Origin: a bacterium
GTDB lineage: Bacteria; Bacteroidota; Ignavibacteria; Kapaibacteriales; UBA2268
NCBI GenBank assembly: GCA_030431515.1
Contig: JAUIIX010000002.1
Location: forward strand, 62,001 to 126,000
Length of the DNA stretch: 64,000 nucleotides
Reading direction: 5' to 3'
Both the position numbers and the translations under genes were made by a program. The notes under the pieces are model-generated. The model ran no database searches. It was not told the DNA's origin and was given only the letters and a program-made list of their open reading frames with translations. Positions within the stretch are counted from its first letter, which is position 1, and each line of letters opens with the position of its first letter. This document shows, piece by piece, positions 62,529 through 64,000 of this stretch.

Positions 62529-63422
62529 TTATTCACAAGGTACAGGTTGTTTACATTGAACACAGTAGCAAGGCCAAACTGGATCTTCGTCACCTTCTGA
62601 GTTAGAAGTTGCAATCCCTAAAATCATTATACCAGAAGTAACAGCAGCACCAAATCCACCTAGTACAGTACCTAAGGCATCTGCACCTAAAACTGCAATG
62701 GCTTCATTTGCTTGGTCAAGAGCTTCATAATTTGGAGCCATTAATAAACTTGCCGCTTTAGTCTCGAAACCATTTGGATACCAATATTCTTTCGATTTTC
62801 TATATACTGCTTCAAATTTCAGTGCGTTAGAATAGACACTTGTATTTAAGGTATCCCAAGGAAAATTTTCAATTCTGTTATTAAAACTAATTAAATCTAA
62901 ATTTTTATAATCATTTATCATAGGGGATAAAATAGAATAATTAATTGAGTCAATATAATTCATAACAAATGCTTCATCAAAAATATCATCTACATGATCA
63001 AATAAAAAATTTAGAACTAAAGTATCATTTAGTTCACTAAATAAACCTACCTCCATAAAAAAATCTTTGATATTTTCTCTTTGTGAATCTACTTGACTCT
63101 CAGAATAAATATTATTTACAATATAATAATCACCCATAATCTCTAAATAATTATCAAGATCACCTACAGTTGCAAAAAAATCACCCTCAAAATTATATAA
63201 CATTAAATGAGTACTATCATGAGGTAAATTGTTATTATGGTAATAAGCTAACAAATTATTGTGTTCAACTCCAACACTATCATAAGGATTTGAAAAGGTT
63301 GTAGAAGTTGTATAATTAATATCATTCCCAACTTTAGCGAGTGGCTCCTCCTTACAAGACCAAAGAAATGTAGATAATAAAATCATAGAAAAAAAGCTTA
63401 GTTTAAGTGTTATGTGTTTCAT
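62529..63422 (-). CDS. Lipoprotein with hydrophobic Gly-rich segment and Cys-rich tail
   Basis: 297 residues. The signal ends LLSTFLWSC (Cys23). Residues 45-60 contain NPYDSVGVEHNNLLAYY, a motif I recall in uncharacterised Bacteroidota proteins. A helical acidic middle is followed by a Gly/Ala-rich hydrophobic stretch (ALGTVLGGFGAAVTSGIMIL, about 247-268) and a tail with CYCVQCKQPVPC. The stretch could insert in a membrane or form a glycine zipper as in pore-forming peptides. The tail may bind a metal or form disulfides. A GGAGAT ribosome site precedes the ATG. Confidence 0.7.
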   Translation of the reverse strand: MKHITLKLSFFSMILLSTFLWSCKEEPLAKVGNDINYTTSTTFSNPYDSVGVEHNNLLAYYHNNNLPHDSTHLMLYNFEGDFFATVGDLDNYLEIMGDYYIVNNIYSESQVDSQRENIKDFFMEVGLFSELNDTLVLNFLFDHVDDIFDEAFVMNYIDSINYSILSPMINDYKNLDLISFNNRIENFPWDTLNTSVYSNALKFEAVYRKSKEYWYPNGFETKAASLLMAPNYEALDQANEAIAVLGADALGTVLGGFGAAVTSGIMILGIATSNSEGDEDPVWPCYCVQCKQPVPCE

Positions 63423-63478
63423 AACATCTCCTTTATATTAAATTAACAAAAATTTCAAATATTAATTTTAATTTCTGC

Positions 63479-63530
63479 TAATTTAAGCAATGCTAATTTA
63501 AGCAATGCTAATTTAAGCAATGCTAATTTA
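63479..63530. repeat. 15-bp tandem repeat, 3.5 copies
   Basis: Unit TAATTTAAGCAATGC at 63479, 63494 and 63509, then TAATTTA. It lies about 60 bases upstream of the lipoprotein gene at 63422, in the leader or promoter region. Confidence 0.92.
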
Positions 63531-63648
63531 AAAACCAAATTATTTTTTCATAAAAAAGAGAAAGTTTGCCACAACCTTATATATTTGTAAAGAGTTATGA
63601 TTTGAAAATAATTGAAAAATAAAGTGTGTTTGTTTTTATTTTATGTCA

Positions 63649-63739
63649 ATAGTAGTTTTTACTGAGTTTTGTTTGGGGTAAGAATTTTTGAGGAGAATTG
63701 TTGTTAAATAAAAAACAAGGGCGAGTTGCCCTTGTTTTA
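63649..63739. repeat. 90-bp direct repeat with terminator, copy 2
   Basis: See 62028. The hairpin (63715-63735) stands downstream of the 34-residue membrane peptide gene at 63799 on the minus strand. Confidence 0.92.
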
Positions 63740-63798
63740 TTTATAGCTACAGAAATTAATTACGTAAATTCTAATACATTATTTGATATAAATTTATT

Positions 63799-63903
63799 CT
63801 AACTAAATTTATATGCTAAAGTAACTACAACACCTATTAATATTCCTTGTAAAATTGACCTAATTATTATCTTAAAAAAAATTACTTTTTTTTTCTCATC
63901 CAT
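63799..63903 (-). CDS. 34-residue single-helix membrane peptide
   Basis: MDEKKKVIFFKIIIRSILQG continues to ILIGVVVTLAYKFS: a charged, basic start and one membrane-spanning helix. A ribosome site AAGGAAAAAC precedes the ATG. It follows the partial gene at the right edge after 31 bp and precedes copy 2 of the duplicated terminator, the same place held by the 123-residue membrane protein in the neighbouring unit. Confidence 0.6.
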   Translation of the reverse strand: MDEKKKVIFFKIIIRSILQGILIGVVVTLAYKFS

Positions 63904-63934
63904 TGTTTTTCCTTAAATATTTCATATTTATTTT

Positions 63935-64000
63935 TTAATCCCAAAAAGTGCTTACAGCCCAATCTACAATTGCACTTGAAAGTGAGCCAGCGCCTCCACC
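63935..64000 (-). CDS. C-terminus of a protein entering from the right edge, Gly-rich end
   Basis: Only the last 21 residues are visible, including GAGSLSSAIVDWAVSTFWD, followed by a stop. Gly-rich and then amphipathic, like the ends of class II-type bacteriocins and related exported peptides. The frame is chosen because it reads open to the edge and ends right before a small gene with a ribosome site. Its full size and start are unknown. Confidence 0.5.
   Translation of the reverse strand, partial: GGGAGSLSSAIVDWAVSTFWD

Overview
This is about 64 kb of a low-GC chromosome, most likely from an uncultured member of the Bacteroidota/Chlorobiota group (Ignavibacteria/Kapabacteria-like). Evidence seen in the sequence: type IX secretion (T9SS) C-terminal sorting domains, two promoters that match the Bacteroidota consensus TTTG-N19-TAnnTTTG exactly, a Bacteroidota-type serine palmitoyltransferase, a glycine-lipid acyltransferase pair, and OmpA-like lipoproteins. 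The genus cannot be fixed from this window.

Layout. 1-6.7 kb: a secreted intradiol dioxygenase (cut by the left edge), a VWA-OmpA lipoprotein, serine palmitoyltransferase, a stand-alone DsbD alpha-like protein, a TraB/GumN protein and a DksA/TraR zinc-finger protein. 6.7-13.6 kb: an accessory island. It holds a C5-cytosine DNA methyltransferase translationally coupled to a 50-codon stub of what looks like its restriction partner, then an intact Mu-like capsid cassette (protease/scaffold, major capsid, decoration, gp36 connector, holin candidate, CHAP-type endolysin, two small proteins, gp29/DUF935 portal) with no terminase, tail, integrase or transposase. 13.7-18.9 kb: an outer-membrane barrel, dcd-pyrE, a Dabb protein, the glycine-lipid acyltransferase pair and an OmpA lipoprotein. 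18.9-31.7 kb: housekeeping genes (GDPD, cysQ, a beta-helix protein, etfBA, a BFN nuclease, tRNA-CAU, a DUF2520 oxidoreductase, uppP, two hsp20 genes) separated by long gene-free stretches.

Those gene-free stretches (18.9-20.1, 24.1-25.1, 27.5-28.8, 35.9-36.9 and 37.6-38.0 kb, plus 2.6-2.8 kb) are mosaics of short palindromic modules that recur in both orientations. They also contain a 209-bp direct repeat, a MITE, and decayed genes (coaE, hepT and, nearby, an Rhs tip).

31.8-41 kb: an Rhs remnant, an ABC-2 exporter operon with an extra polytopic membrane protein, an isolated nuoD, an isolated small-terminase-like gene inside repeats, and a MacAB-like efflux operon. 41-62 kb: three giant secreted proteins (2134, 2587 and 1970 residues). 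The outer two are paralogues carrying cohesin-like, paired LamG, Ig-like and dockerin-like modules and a T9SS tail. The middle one is a huge beta-solenoid without an obvious T9SS tail, preceded by a possible 15-residue leader peptide. 62-64 kb: two consecutive two-gene units, each a protein with a Gly-rich or amphipathic C-terminus followed by a small membrane protein and a nearly identical terminator. This could be a repeated toxin/immunity-type arrangement, and it runs off the right edge.

The least-explained systems are the tail-less, terminase-less capsid cassette and the right-edge two-gene units. All family assignments come from recognising sequence motifs; no database search was possible.
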